Assembly (NCBI GenBank): GCA_035772405.1
Contig: JAYKKM010000379.1
Coordinates: 395,501 to 459,500, forward strand
Origin: Chrysogorgia sp. JL179-B06
Lineage: Eukaryota > Cnidaria > Anthozoa > Scleralcyonacea > Chrysogorgiidae
Reading direction: 5' to 3'
Length of the DNA stretch: 64,000 bases
Shown: piece by piece, positions 10,801-25,800 of the stretch
Position numbering within the stretch: the first letter of the stretch is position 1
Layout: the number at the start of each line of letters is the position of its first letter
Notes under the pieces: generated by a model
Told to the model about the DNA's origin: nothing
Database searches by the model: none
What the model saw: the letters and a program-made list of their open reading frames with translations, nothing else
Position numbers and translations under genes: made by a program

Positions 10801-13800
10801 TCAAAGTGAATAGCGAATTTTTTGCCCTACTTTCCTTCGCATTTTCTTGACAAATTGTTTGACATGAACCAACCTTCAAATGCACATTAAAATAATGACA
10901 CAAAGACAATCTGGACCATCTAGTAAAGTTATTTTATGAACGATAAAAAAACACTTAATAAATGAAGCAAAAGATTGAGAGATTAGCAAGAGATAATACA
11001 GTAAAAGATTTTGAGAAAACAATTATTCTACCACAATTTGTGCGCTTATATTATTATCATTAGAAAGCTTGCTATACCAACGAAGCGTGGTCTATAGTGC
11101 TTGAAGAGACTTGTCCATCAGATGCCTATCGTCTTTTCGAAGGGTATTTGTGTCGGCCAGTTGTCAACCTTCTAACTTTGCCTGCACAAACCAATTTTTG
11201 ATAGCAGCATCTGGATAAAAATCGTCTATGGAAGGACCTTCCTCTCCTACCCTCAGCAAATCGTCCAAGGTGTCTCATTGGTCTTTACCCGGTTCATGCG
11301 TGAAAACATTCTTTCCACCTTGGCATTTGTAAATGGCATGATGAGTATAGGATCTCTATAACATGAAGAACATTGTTGCATTCCTTTTTAACGGACGCGT
11401 TGGTGAAAATGCGTTTCCAGATGCTCAAGTAGTCACCTTCTTCGTATAGCTTCTTAGTTCCACATCACAATCAAAATTGCAACCAAATTCGTTTTCCCAG
11501 CTCTTTATCGTCTTTAATGTTGCTTTATTATCTTTCCCTGTAGAAGTCATGTTTGAAATAGCGGTGTTTTTGGGTGGAGTACAGTATTTTTCAACTGAAA
11601 CTAGTTTTTGTCTTCGTGCGCGTGTCACTGTGTTTATATAAGTAGGTCGTAGGATGCGCTAAAAGTATTTCGAAACTGTGTAATGTCTAATTTGACATTG
11701 ATTGATAATGAAACTTTGATAGATCAATTAAGTATTTAGCTATTTTAGCACTTTTATAAGCAATTTTTCGTTTGGTTGAGTAATTTTTTGAATAGCGATT
11801 TTTCGTTGATTGAATAGCGAAATGAGAAAAATGAATAGCATTTCGCTATTCGCTACTCCGTTAATTCGAACCTTGGGTCCCTAAATGATATCTTTACTGT
11901 GAGCAACGAAGATATAATTTTTATCTTCACATGTGAATGGCTATTTCATCAATTTCAATATAATAAACCAGTCTTTGAAATTCGCGCCGACACCACGTGA
12001 ATAACGAAAATAGCGTATCACCATAGGCATAGTCAATGGAGATATGGTCTGGAAACTCAGAAACTCTTCTATCTTTTTGTTCGTCTTTATGCAATTTTGT
12101 GCACGGTGCACGGTCACTGAACCTATTGTATTTTAGTATAATGAAGCAATCAATAGAATCGTTTGGGTTTAATCGCTCAACCGTGTTGTTTAAATATTAA
12201 TAAACCTAAAACAAAGGATGTGCACGGTGTAAGGTACGGTTCAACATCAAAACGTAGCTCATTATAGTCGCTTTGAAGTTTGCCGGGTTTCCAGACCATA
12301 TCTCGATTGACTATGGTATCACGTCAGCACTTTTTTGCCGTCGTGAATTTGCTAACAACAAGCAGTTTTATCTGATTATTCTTCATGTACTGTAACTTTG
12401 TTCTGTTCTTTCAATTCCTCGTACAATTATCTTGGACAAAATAACAATAAATAAGATTCAATACCTATAACGAGATAGACACAAATCATCATAAGACACA
12501 TAACAATTAAGGCCATAGATAATTGAAACAGAATCGTAATCTTGTAAGTTGACTTATTATTACAATTCGCATTATAAAAAGATTTAGACTCACCTACACT
12601 CCGTAAATGATAAAATTCCTCTCTATGGTCCAATATCTTATTGAAATATTTCAATTGTTCTGCACGCCATTTTGGTTAGGTGGTTACGGTATAGGGTGTT
12701 TCATTTACGGACCAACACGTAAGCACCACACGTTCCGCTTCGTGTAGTGTTTTTTCGACTATGGTGCAAGTTGTACTTGTTGTCATCAGGCTGAGGCCAA
12801 GAGATACAGTATAAGATACTAAGAAGTGGTTTTAGGCCTTCAAGATGATGCACTATAAAGTTACCTTCGTGGAGATATTTGACTACAACTAAACATGAAC
12901 TGTTACGTAAAAAATTCTGAATTCAAAGACTGTAAACAGAACAATTGCATGGCTGCTTGGAGACACGAATTATATCTTCTTGTGCAGTGATAAACCAACA
13001 CTCGATCTCCACACAGTCATATAATACCGCTATGACAATGACAATGATCCCTTTATTAAACCAGGGTGACCTAATCAGCCATAAACAACGGCTGTTATCA
13101 ACTAGGGCCCTGGAAGTTAAAATATACAGTTTTCAAAAAAAAGAAAACTAAAATACAATATAAACTAAAACAGACACTAGTTACAAAATAAGTTTAAAAC
13201 ATTTTAGCCTATGACAGTCTAAAACTTTGTTCTTAAAAAGTACTACAGCTGGTAACGGGAGGCATTTTAATGTTTTTTCTGCATCACATTCCCTATTTCT
13301 TAAAACAATTTTGGCTGCCCTCCTCTGTGCACGATCTAATTTCTCACTTGCCGATTTCCCCAAACAGTTCCAGGTTACATCACAATAGTCCAGAACTGGA
13401 AGCAAAAACCATTGGTATACTTTATCAGCAGCATTTATAGTTAAATTTCTTCTAATTCTGCGCAGAAGGCTATCTATCTATTTATTTTATAAAACACTGT
13501 AAACAATGAACTGGACAATAACAAAAATAATAAGCATAAAAAGCAATTGTATTGTCATATCAAACACTATAAATTGTCCTTAGCTTTCAATGAACCAATA
13601 AAACGATACAACAGTATACTACTTTGGAATGGGCCTACATGTACAGTATTTCACTAGGGGAGTATAAAGATAAGAGCCCAGCTCAATGTACGTAAATGTA
13701 TTGCCATAATAATATGGAAACAAGTCAAGTTTTAAAACATTTTTACTGACGTTTCGTTGCGAATTTACAACATCTTCAGAGTGATAATTACAGGTGTGAT

Positions 13801-16800
13801 TACCTGTAATTATCACTCTGAAGATGTTGTAAGTTCGCAACGAAAGGGGATGATGCTGTTTCATTTGATCTCTCTTTCACAGACCACTGCGGCTAGGTCT
13901 ACTAGGAACACAAGGCTACCGCTGGCACAGCTCTTGGGGTGTTTAGGACACTCCAACCTCTCCGCAGCGACATCGAGGCACAACACAAGGAGAGGATTAG
14001 TAGATGTTGTAGAAAAAGTTAGAAAGTGGTTGCCCAAGTTGTTCAGTGTTGTATTCTCGAGAAATACTTTTGTTGGTGACTGACGTTTCGATGACCTCAG
14101 TGGCGTCATCTTTAGAGTCAAATGAAATGTATATTAGTCTGGTTGCTCACGTCATAGTTTATTAAGACGGGTGTTTGTTATGTCTACTGTAGGTCTTATT
14201 TTATTCTACTCTATTTATATAGGAATATGATGGGACATTAGATTGTGTGAGCGTTGCAATAACGTGTTCGTTTAACCGTCGAGGTACCTTACTGGCTGTG
14301 GGTTGTAATGATGGCCGTATTGTTATTTGGGACTTCTTGACAAGAGGAATTAGCAAAATCATAAGTGCGCATGTGCATCCTGTTTGTTCTGTAAGGTTAG
14401 TGCCAGCACGACTTCCTACTTTAACACTACAATAAAATGAAAACAATGCACGTTACACCATACACCATACGTAGTGTACACCATACACCATACGTAGTGT
14501 ACTTTGCGAAAAAGGTTTCGTATAATGACGAGATCTACAGTTGTATACGTCGTGAAATGTTATGCTACGTCGTGCGAAATTAGCTACGTTTTAAGACGTA
14601 ATACACTAACGTTGGATGGACGTTAAACTACGCCCTGAATCGTTACGCTATACATTGTAAGACGTTACATTACGTTGTAAGACGTTACACTACGTTGGGG
14701 GACGTTGTCGCTACGCTGTAAGACGTTACACTACGTTGGGGGACGTTATCGCTACGTTGGGGGGGGGGGGGCGTTGCCGCTACGCTGTAATACGTTACAC
14801 TGCGTCGTAAGACGTTACACTACAGTACGTTGTAAAACATGTTGCACTACGCTGTGATACGTTACACTACGTTGGGAGACGTTACTCTACGTTGGAGGAT
14901 GTTACTAGAGTGAGGCGATTCGGTAAAAAAACGAAAATCGTGAGGAAAAACCGAGTAAACCTCTGTTACATTACGTTGTGATATAGATTACGCTACAGTA
15001 ATTTGTTGTAAAACGTTACACCATAGTCAATCGAGATATGGTCTGGAAACTCAGCTAAAGTCTTAATTTGTCCTATCTTTTTGTTCGTCTTTATGCAATT
15101 GTGTGCACGGTGCACAGTCACTGAACCTATTGTATTTTAGTATAATGAAGCAATCATCCAATAGAATCGTTTGGGTTTAATCGCTCAACCGTGTTGTCTA
15201 AATATTAATAAACCTAAAACAAAGGATGTGCACGGTGTAAGGTACGGTTCAGCATCAAAACGTAGCACATTATAGTCGCTTTGAAGTTTGCCGAGTTTCC
15301 AGACCATATCTCGATTGACTATGGTTACACTACATTGGGGACGTTACAATACGCTGTGATACTTGACACTAGTGTGTTGACTGTTGAGGACGTTACACTA
15401 CTTTCGAGGACGTTACACTACTGTACGCTATGATATAGGTTACGCTACGTTGTAAGACGTTACACAACGTTGGAGGACGTTAACTACATTGTGATACGTT
15501 TTCGCTGCGTTATAAGACGTTACACAACGTTGTGAGACGTTACGTAACGTGAGATGTTACGCTACAGTACGTTGTACTTGTGAGTCGTTACACTATACCT
15601 TTACCTTGTGAGACGTTACGCTACGTTGTAAGACGTTACGTTACGTTGTGAGACGTTACGCTACGTTGTAAGTTACATTACGTTGTAAGTTACATTACGT
15701 TGTAAGACGTAACGCTACGTTGTAAGACGTTACATTACGCTGTAAGACGTTACGCTACGTTGTAAGACGTTACATTACGTTGTAAGACGTAACGCTATGT
15801 TGTAAGACGTTGTGAGACGTTACGTTACGTTGTAAGACGTTACGCTACGTTGTAAGACGTTACGCTACGTTGTAAGACGTTACGTTACGTTGTGAGACGT
15901 TACGCTACGTTGTGAGACGTTATGTTACGTTGTAAGACGTAACACTACGTTGTAAGACGTTGTGTGACGTTACGCTACGTTGTAAGACGTTGTGAGACGT
16001 TACGCTATGTTGTGAGATGTTACGTTACGTTGTGAGACGTTACGCTACTTTGTGAGACGTTACACTACGTTGTAAGACGTTACACTACGTTGTAAGACGT
16101 TACACTACGTTGTAAGACGTTACGTTGTGAGACGTTACGCTACGGTTGAAACTTTATACTTTGCTACGTCTGAGACATAACGCCACGTTACACTGTATTT
16201 TATAGTTTACGAACACTTTTTTGTGATCAGGTTAAGCAAAGCATTACTTCCTATAGCAGCGTTTTATGTCGTTATCTTTATCGTAATCTTTGCTCATAAA
16301 CTTACGTAACATCTATTTAGAACACTTCTCGACAAGATTGTGATTTTTGTCTGCCTGTTTGTTAATAAACTAAAAACCGATTGTGATCGATTTCTGTTTC
16401 TTCTATACTTCAGCTGGAGCCGTAATGGCTTCAAATTATTGAGTGCATCCAGTGATTGGTGTGTTTCAGTATGGGATGTTCTCAGTGGAGAATGTGATGA
16501 AAAATATAGATTCCCATCCGCTGTGATTAAAGTACAGTTTCATCCACGAGACAAGTAAGGTGTATTCAATTTGCCTCCGGGGTTTGGGGATTTTACATTT
16601 ACATATTGAGAAGAATCTCTTGATAAGAATTGTAAAATATCTTGTCGTCCGAAAATTTCATCTTCATGTCTTTTGTCGCTGCTGAGGTTGATTCACTATT
16701 CACAGGAAATGACGTCAAAGTAGGAATTTTACTGATTTTAAGCTACGAAAACAGCTTTTCCCTCAATACTTAGTTAAAAGGCTCCAACGAGTACAGTACG

Positions 16801-19800
16801 CAGCAGCTGCAGTTTTGTTACTTGTAAATATGTCAGGGAAGTTACGGAGCTTGTAAAAATAAGTTGGTAAGGCCTTTTATTTAAAAGTAATTAATTTTTT
16901 GAGTACAGTTCCCCTTTAATGACCCCATTATAACTGTTTTCTGTTACTAACTTGACTGTATTTTTCTCGTGATTGTCTTTTTCAGCAAAAGATTCCTTGT
17001 TTGTCCTATGAAGCAAGCTCCTGTGTTAGTTCATATTAAACATGGTCACAAAGTCTTACCTACTGCAGGCGAGGTTTGTACACTAAACAAATAGATTATT
17101 TGACACTGAAGAACATCAGTGAGCCACTTTATCAGGCCACGTTGCGCATGACGTCATATGTACTTCCATAACTGATCTATCAGAAGAACAGAGGTACAAA
17201 TGACGTCATTTTCATGTTGTATTAGAAAAGACATTTTTTATTTTATAAAAAAATAGAAAATTGACTGTTTTTCTCTGTTTAACAATTAGTCACCGAAGTC
17301 GAGGTGATTATCGGTGAATATTTACCGAGCCGCGAAGTAGCGAGGTAAATATAACGATAGTCACCGAGACTGAGGTGTCCGTAATTGCTTTAGTATAATT
17401 TCAGGCCTGAACTGAATTTTGAGAAATTTCAATTGAGAAATTTTAAACAGAAAGTTTGAACTGTGTTAGATATGATTTGTAAATCCAATGCTCTATTGTT
17501 TTCTTCACGCTTGACAGCTTTCAAAAAAACTAACGATCAAAACTGACGTAAAAATACTAATGATTATACGATAAACAACTTCCTTACCCTTAGACAGTTC
17601 TATCTTGAGAGAAATCTGATATATACAGTTTCTTTATGCTAAGTTTTTGAGCCTTTTCGACGATTTATTAATTCGTCATGTTTTAGAAACCATACATCAA
17701 AATGATGATTCAGGGGACTGGAATAAACTCAGTGTTGTCTAAAACCACTTTTTCAAGTATGATTTCTAGTGATTTGATAGTCACCGTTTACTGGCTAGTC
17801 AGCCAATCAGAACTCGTTTAAGCTCTGAAATTATACAAAACTGTGATAGAGACATGAATGACGTCATTTCAACTGGAAAAATACCTGAAAACTCTCAGCT
17901 TCGCCTCATGTTCCCACCAGGAATGAAATGACGTCATTTGAGTTGTTATCAAAGTTTATAAAATAATTTTACCCTACGCACGCTGTGGTTGGTCAACTTT
18001 CCGGTCTCGATCAGGCCACTGATCTCGAAAAATGACTGGATCGAGCAACTATTGTTTGGTAAATGAAGCCAGAAGTCCACCATTACTAAGGGACCAACTG
18101 ATGATCCTAGGAGGTTTTTTGTCAGCTGAAAATATTTGTCCAAGGTGGAAAGATGGACAAAACATTGTTAGAAAACCTCCTCGATCATGCAATAAGTCAG
18201 ATAAATCCCTCGAACGTCGAGATGTATGCAAATATCTCTTACTTACCATCCACAAAATAAAATAATTTTACTCAGAAGACATTTTTCAAATTACTGGGCA
18301 AAACAATTCATGACCTGCCTCGCACAATATCAAACATTATTTATTTATTTTCTTTAGATGAGGAGAGGATTTATTAATGGTCATGAAATATATGTATATG
18401 AAAAATCTGACTGCCCCAACTGGGAAACGAACCCGAGTTCTCCGAATCAACGCATCGGAATCAACGCATCCGAATAAATGTATTCCCGGTTGGGGCAGTC
18501 AGTCATATTTGACCAATATCAAACATGTTTGATATTTGAGAGACCGTCGCTTGCGATCGACTTTGGTCATCGCAAGGACACGCACACTAGGCAATATTGC
18601 CATGTATTGTCGCGAGCGACAAAAATCGCAGGTTCGTGCGACAAAAATCGCCTAGTGTGCGTCGGGCTTTAGTAATGGCGTCTGTCAAATTTCGCCGATT
18701 TCATTTTCTGCGATCGACGGACAATAGGGGCTTTAGCACCCCCAATAATAATGCTGCTAAAAATTCACGTAGTTGCATCATTTAGATCAGGAAAATACCA
18801 AACCGAGAGTTTTTCGGGTATACACTAGACATGTAAGCCTAATCCTAACCGTAAAATATGGTGGGAAACTTATCTAGCTGACGTCAGCGTGAAAACCTAG
18901 TTGAAAATCGTGATATCACGAAGATGTCATGAGTGTGTAGATTTTGCTTATGAGTTTGAGTACGAGTTTCTCTTTGACTTCTCCATATTTTCGTATTCAG
19001 GTAGCTATGTTGAGATTCCAAAAAGTTTCATCGTCTTACAAACCTGCTTAATCCACGACTAAGTGTTCGAGGTAAATGTTGTTCGTCTTTGTTTCACGGC
19101 TGTTTTCGTTTTGTTGTGAAGAAACTGGCGTCGCAAAAACTACCGTTGTTTTAGTTGAAATTTGCGACGCGTTTTTCACCGTCTAAAGTTTGAACGTTTC
19201 GCCTAAAATGAGTAATGGTAGTCGGATATTCCATCGTAATTGTTATATTTTTTGGTAGTTTGACTATCATTTTTAGCTGTATTATTGCTGAAAGTTGCGA
19301 TTTATGGAGATTTTGTGACATCACGATTTTTAACTGGGTTTTCACGCCTTCAACTGATTCCTTAACCAATCAGCACGCTGGAAACGTCACACATGATCTT
19401 AGTTTCCTATCCAGTCTTTCTACTATCCACGGTTTTAGCGTGGTTCTAGGACGTGACCTGCTTAAGCTCTCTATCGAAAAAGATAGGCCTGGGAACCAGG
19501 CTGATTTTGTATACCGGCATATCATAAATTGTAAAAAATGCTTCTAGACAAGCAGGTATAATTCTGGATACAAACTACAGTCTTGTTGGTTGTATGGATG
19601 ATGCAAAGTAAAGTTTATATTTTTGTCTTTTTTTTTATAATTTAGTCTGAACAAAATGTTGTTGCTTCGTTTGACCGAAAAGGAGAACACATTTACATTG
19701 GAAACGCCAAAGGAAAGGTAACGCGTTACCATTTGGGGTTATTATTTTAGGTTGCGGATCTTATATAAACAATCCATATAAGCTGCAAACATGTCATCAC

Positions 19801-22800
19801 AGATGTTCAGTACAATAAACACAAGCTAATAAGCAGTGGCGTAGCCATGCTGGGTAAGGCGGATCAGAGCATCGGAAATGCGCGGATGGGCACCTCTCAG
19901 TAGGTAAAAATGCGTGGATGGGCAGGCTCGCAGGTAAAACTGCGCGGAACGCCGCGCCCGCTGATGACTACATGGCATGTGCGATACGTCCGAATCCCAC
20001 GTGTCATTATTTAAGGCAGATAACAAGGATATGATGCGCCGCGCGTATCGTAAGCGTGTGAATCCGTGTGATAATAGTGTCATGGTGATATACATGTGTG
20101 GTAAGCATAATATCAGAATTTCATAAGTCAATGAACGAGACACGATAATTATTTAAAGCAAACGATTCACTTTCACTTTCATGCTCGAATGAAGACATCT
20201 TTAAAACTATTCAGAGGTCAGACTGTCAGTAGTCACATGCTCACGAGCAAGGGAATTCACATTTCAAAAACGTCCTTCGAAAATTCAAGACAAGTCACAA
20301 AGTGACGAACACAAATAGAGGCATAAAAGAGCATGGCGCGTCGCGTTGCCACAGTCATTAATTGAACGTCATCGTGCAATTATGCGACACCCGCTTGAGC
20401 CATATTTGGATCCACAGTATAGGTATATCATGTTATGACATATATTCAACCCATTTTTCGCGGATGCGGGATGAGGATATATTTGACACATTTTGCGCGG
20501 ATGCGGTTGAAATCTGAGAAAAGTACAAACTTTACAATCTGGGTGCCCACCAACTTATATATCATTCCTGGATATAAGATCAAGTGAAGCGAAGATATTT
20601 TTCAATATAAAACCAATATGTTTTGTCATATTGTGATATACAAATGAATAACCACCGACGTCACGAGGTTTTTACACGTTTTTAGAAAATCAGGTATATC
20701 TTTGAGATTATTCGACAAAATCACTTGAAACAATGCACATTACGACACTTCGCGAAACTTCGCATCATTACACCGAAATAGCGATGCCAAATTAATATAC
20801 TATATTTCTAATTACTTCATTTGCAAACCTCGTGACGTCTGTGATTATTCATTTGTATATCACATAAGTCTAATTTATTTTTTTGAGGTCCGTAACTCAG
20901 GTCCGTAACTAAAATAGAGCCTTTTGATTGGCTGAGTACGAGGTCCGTATCACACCAGTACGGACCTCTCGCAACTTTTCGCGCCAAAAAATTGCAATTT
21001 TTTTGACTTTGCTCGAAAAAAATAAACACGTTATTTACCGTTTTGGTCGGTCCGTACTGGAAAAATATTTTCCCTCAGTCTCAGAAGCGGCCCTCGACCT
21101 TCGGTCTCGCAGCCGGTAAATAACATATATATATCTCAAGAACGAATAACATATAACATATATATATCTCAAGAATAACAAATATATATCTCAAGAATTT
21201 ACCTCCCAGCCGGTAAATAACATATATATATCTCAAGAACGACGTGAAATATGAAAAGCTCGTTATTCCTCGTTATTTTAGGAGTTCGTTTAAACATAGT
21301 TAATATTATATTAACTTGGTTTAAATACCTAAATATTTTGGGTCCTACTCCTACTATATATAAACCCCAGTTAAGCCTGAAATTAATTCCCATTATCCTC
21401 CTTTTAGGTCGTAGTTATAGATACAGCGAACCATGAGGTTTGTTTTTTAATTTATTTTACTGTCTCATACTTGTTATAGTCAACCATATACAGTAAACAT
21501 CCGCTATGAAGAACCTACATTTTTCCAAACCAGCCTGGGATAGGTTCTTATATATTTGATATCTAACAAAAAATCAGGGTGTTAGGTTCTTGGTTTGTAA
21601 TTATTTTACCATGCAAAAAACTGTAGAAAGACAACTCAATAAACCATAAAGCCACAATTCAGTAACTGATAAACACTTATGTCAATGAGATGATATGGAT
21701 GAAATTAACTAGGCAATACTTTCAGTTTTCTTTGTAGACGATAAGACTAGTATATAACAATATTAAGGTACATCTTCCTTGGCTGAACAGTTCTATTACT
21801 GCTACAGCTCATAGCAGTATACACTGTTACATGACTGACATGCTGTTGGTGTTCCCACTTCCACAGTGTAGATATCTAAAAAAAATTAGGACTTTGCTAC
21901 AGTGGAATTATAAATTGATTTTGTGACATAAGAACCTATTTCAAATATCAGGCTCAAACAGGTTCTTATTGAGAGGGGAACAAAATCCCTAATTTCAGCC
22001 TGAGGTTCTTATAGGTGGAAGGTTCTTATAGGTGGAAGGTTCTTCATAGCGGGTGTTTACTGTATATTAAGGACACCATGACTCATGGTTACTTACGTTC
22101 TGATCTTTATAGGCCCGTTTACACAGGCGATTCTTGCTGAGATTTTTCTCTTTTTAACACATGCGATCAAATGGATTGTCTTATAAATGCATTGGACCAT
22201 AGACCTTATTCATAAATGGCCGACAATTTAAAATTATTTTATATGCATATCAATTGGCCCTTATATGACCTCGTTTTAAAGAAAGAATCCTTTTCAATTT
22301 CGTACATGAAAACGAGTGCATAAGGGCTAATTTATATGCATATAAAAGAATATTAATTTGGCGGCCATTTTTGAATAAGGTCTATTTGTGCAGATCTATG
22401 ACGTTCAATACTTTAGTGAGTCATCCACTATATCGCATACGTCAGGGTCAGAAAAATCGCAGCAAAATTCGCATGTGTAAACGGGCCTTATATGTTGTTG
22501 TTTTGTGGAAATATCTCAAATACATTCGAGACGTTTATTGATATACGCATGGTTATATTATAAAATACGTAAAATGAGAGAACTTCACTGAAAGTCAAGA
22601 GTGATGTAACGATAACTACAGTATATGACACGTGATAACCGTCATAATTCAAACTATGATTTTCCGCGAATTTTCTACTTTTAAGTTTTAAGGTATTTTC
22701 ATTTGAAGGAGTTTTGTATCCTATAGTAACTTCGCAACTTTTGGTTTCCAATAGAAGCCGACCGCCGGCTGTACGCCATTCACCACCGTCTACTTTGAGG

Positions 22801-25800
22801 AATTTTTCGAAGAATACTTGTTTTATATATTGTTATAGCCGCATTGTGCCGCCTGTAATAGTAGCCGTTTTCACACTACAGACATGGATAACCCGTCTGA
22901 GACGGAGAACTCGTCATACACGGATAACTCGTCTTACTGTATAGAAAAAGTTGTCTATCTCTATCTCCCAATACCGCAAACCCCAAGGATTACTTGCCGG
23001 GGTCAGCAAAATATAAATAGACAAATAATAATAATAGATATATAAAAGTAAATAAATAAATAAGAATAAATAAATAAATAAACTAATAAAACCTAGGGAA
23101 GAACAGTAGAAGAGATACGCTGGCGAAAAGTATCAGTGTTTCTACAATTATCAAAAATGTCTGGAGGAATACTATTCCATTGATTAATTGTTCTCGGCAA
23201 AAAGGATCAGTTGGTGATAGGACGTGGAGCAGACTAGGGGTAGAAACGAGTGTTCGTGCGTATTTCGAGAACTTCTGGTTTTTGGACGTAGGAGATTACA
23301 ACAGTTATCAGTTACGAGGCCATGAGTACTTTTGTACAACAGGATCAGACGAGCGTCTAAATCTCTCCGTCCGTTTATCCGTCCATATAGACGGTTTTTC
23401 GAGACAAGTTCTCCGTCCTAGACGGAAAACCCGTCAAAATCCGTCTTGAATTCATATAAGACTGAGAAATCGTCGAGTTTGTGGGGAAAACGTACTGTAG
23501 GGGGACTGGAGCTAGGCCGAGCATGAGTGAAGAGTACTGGGAAATCAAAATGGCGTCCAGGCGAAAGTCAGCGTAGAAGCCGAAAAGCAAGACCGAAATT
23601 TACTTATCTGCAAACGTTCTGACAGATTTAGAAGGCAGAGATAAACCGTGGGCTTTTGTAATGGAAACTTTAGCACTCAAGAAAACCGCTAACGAAATAA
23701 TTTTTACGAAAATACGCGAAGAATTTGAGGGGAAACTGGTCCCCCACATCATATTATTATTTTCATATTGCCTTTTGCGGTTCCATAGAAGTACATTTGA
23801 TATGTATCGTTCGGCATCCATTTTGGTTATCCTCTCGCCCTAGTCTATCGGTGTTGGCTAGGTAACCGCTCTACTAGCACTCAGTTTATTGTTCATGTGT
23901 TCTCCGTGACTCCGTCCAATTGTGAATCTACGAAGAGTAACGACAGACGAATTCCCCGTCTCGCATTCACACCCAGACGAATAACCCGTCAGACAGGTTA
24001 CTCGTCTAGATGGGTGGCTAATGTCAAAAACCTCCTGATGGAAATTCTTATGGAAACCCTGAAGTTTTATTCCGACGGATTTTGTATTCGGACGAGTTTT
24101 GTATTATTACGAGTTTTCCATTCGGACGAGTTTTGTATTCGGACGAGTTTTCCATTCGGACGATTTTTCCATTGTTCACTTCATTACAAGTGTGAAGTTG
24201 GTTAAAAAGACTATTGTTTGTCACCAGTATGATAATGATACAGGTTCAAACCATTTACTTAAGCACTTATTTGGGGTTACAGCTTCTCACTCTAGGGTAT
24301 GCAGTTTGTTACAGTGTTCGTTCATCTTTTTCAGGAGGTCACTAATTTTAAGATATCCAGTGGAACAAGTGCCAACGTTGCTATAAAGTCCATTGAGTTT
24401 TCACGAAGGGGAAGGTGAAATACGACACTGTCTTATTTTTAGCTCAAACTTATCTTTTGAGCCAATCAATAATTCTCGCTGCTACTGTTTGTATAGTAAG
24501 ACATTTGACATGTCTATGAGCTGGGAGACGCAGGTTCAAATCCTGGGTCGGACCACCACTCAGGGTCTTAAAAATAATTGAGGAGAAAGTGCTGCCTTTG
24601 CAACAACACCAGCAAATGGTAAGACTTTCGGGTCTTCGGAAAACGACCTTAAATCGTAGGCCCTCGGAATGCTTATCAGTTGGGTTTTCCGTTCACCTAA
24701 GAGTGGGAAACAGAGTAGTCGAGCGCTTAAAACATGAGCCTCTGGCTCGGATAAATAGGGCTACCTTATCCTGCGCGATCGACTCAAAATAAATCATACT
24801 CATACTGAAAGTTGCCCTTCAACTTAAAGTGCTTACAAACCCAAAATGGGTTTTTGGTGATTCGGATAGAGCATAAAAAGTTAGTTAATAAGTTCTAGAT
24901 TAGTTTTTGCGTTAAACTTTTAGTTTCGGAGATATAAGGGCTCAAAGTCACATTTGTGAAAAAAAGTAGCGCAGGCCGGGAGACTGGATCCGAGGAACGT
25001 GTTATGTTTCAATACTTATAAAAATATATTACAATTCGAACAGACAAGGTAACATCGTAAAGACACATCGTTTGGGCATTTTTCAATAAAAACTCTTAAG
25101 ATAGCTGTCTTCTCCTATACAAAAGCCTAGTTGTTGTTGAAGATGGGTTCCTCGGATCCAGGTCCCTGTGTGTTATTTTGGTGGCGCTACTTTTTTCCAA
25201 AAAATGGCACAATTTGCATGTTTGAGCCGTTATATCTCCGAAACTAAAAGTTTAACGCAAAAACTAATCCAGAACTTATTAACTAACTTTTTATGCTCTA
25301 TCCGAATCACCAAAAACCCATTTTGGGTTTATAAGCACTTTAACAACTGCTCATCCTTCGTCGAAGTTGAGTAGAAATGGGAAATTAATCGAATCGACAA
25401 AATAAAAATATTCGAGATAATTCACCAGTTCCATCGGGTACCTTTTCGGGTGAAGCTTCATATAAATCCCGAAATGACGTCACATAGACTATCCGCAGTA
25501 ACATTTTAAATTATAATCAGCTGTTATTTCTAAAATAAAGCATTATTGTAAGAGTTAGGGTTAGTATTAGGTGTAGGGTTACGATAGCTTCTCACTTAGT
25601 TCCCTTGGTTTTGTTTTCTTTATTTCACCTCGAACTTATTAGCATTCTTTTGCATGGCCTGTTTGCTGATTGACGTTAAAAATAGCAAATGACTTCCCTA
25701 CTTTTACATCTCATTAATTATTTGTTATTATATCCATGGTGTATACTATCCATGGTGTATACTATCCATGGTGTATACTATCCATGGTGTAAGCAACGTC

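Noticed and set aside
14223..14390. RBBP5 exon 3 ending at the first GTAAG
   Set aside because: This would put exon 4 in a frame with an immediate stop; the donor 5 nt later gives the conserved SWSRNG join.
16580..16919. Another TTAA foldback element in RBBP5 intron 4
   Set aside because: The right end has CCCCTTTAA, and the left part resembles the 41305 element, but no matching inverted end or left TTAA was found.
19834..20560. hAT element starting CAGTGGCGTAGCC
   Set aside because: The left end looks right, but I could not find a matching right end or an 8-bp duplication.
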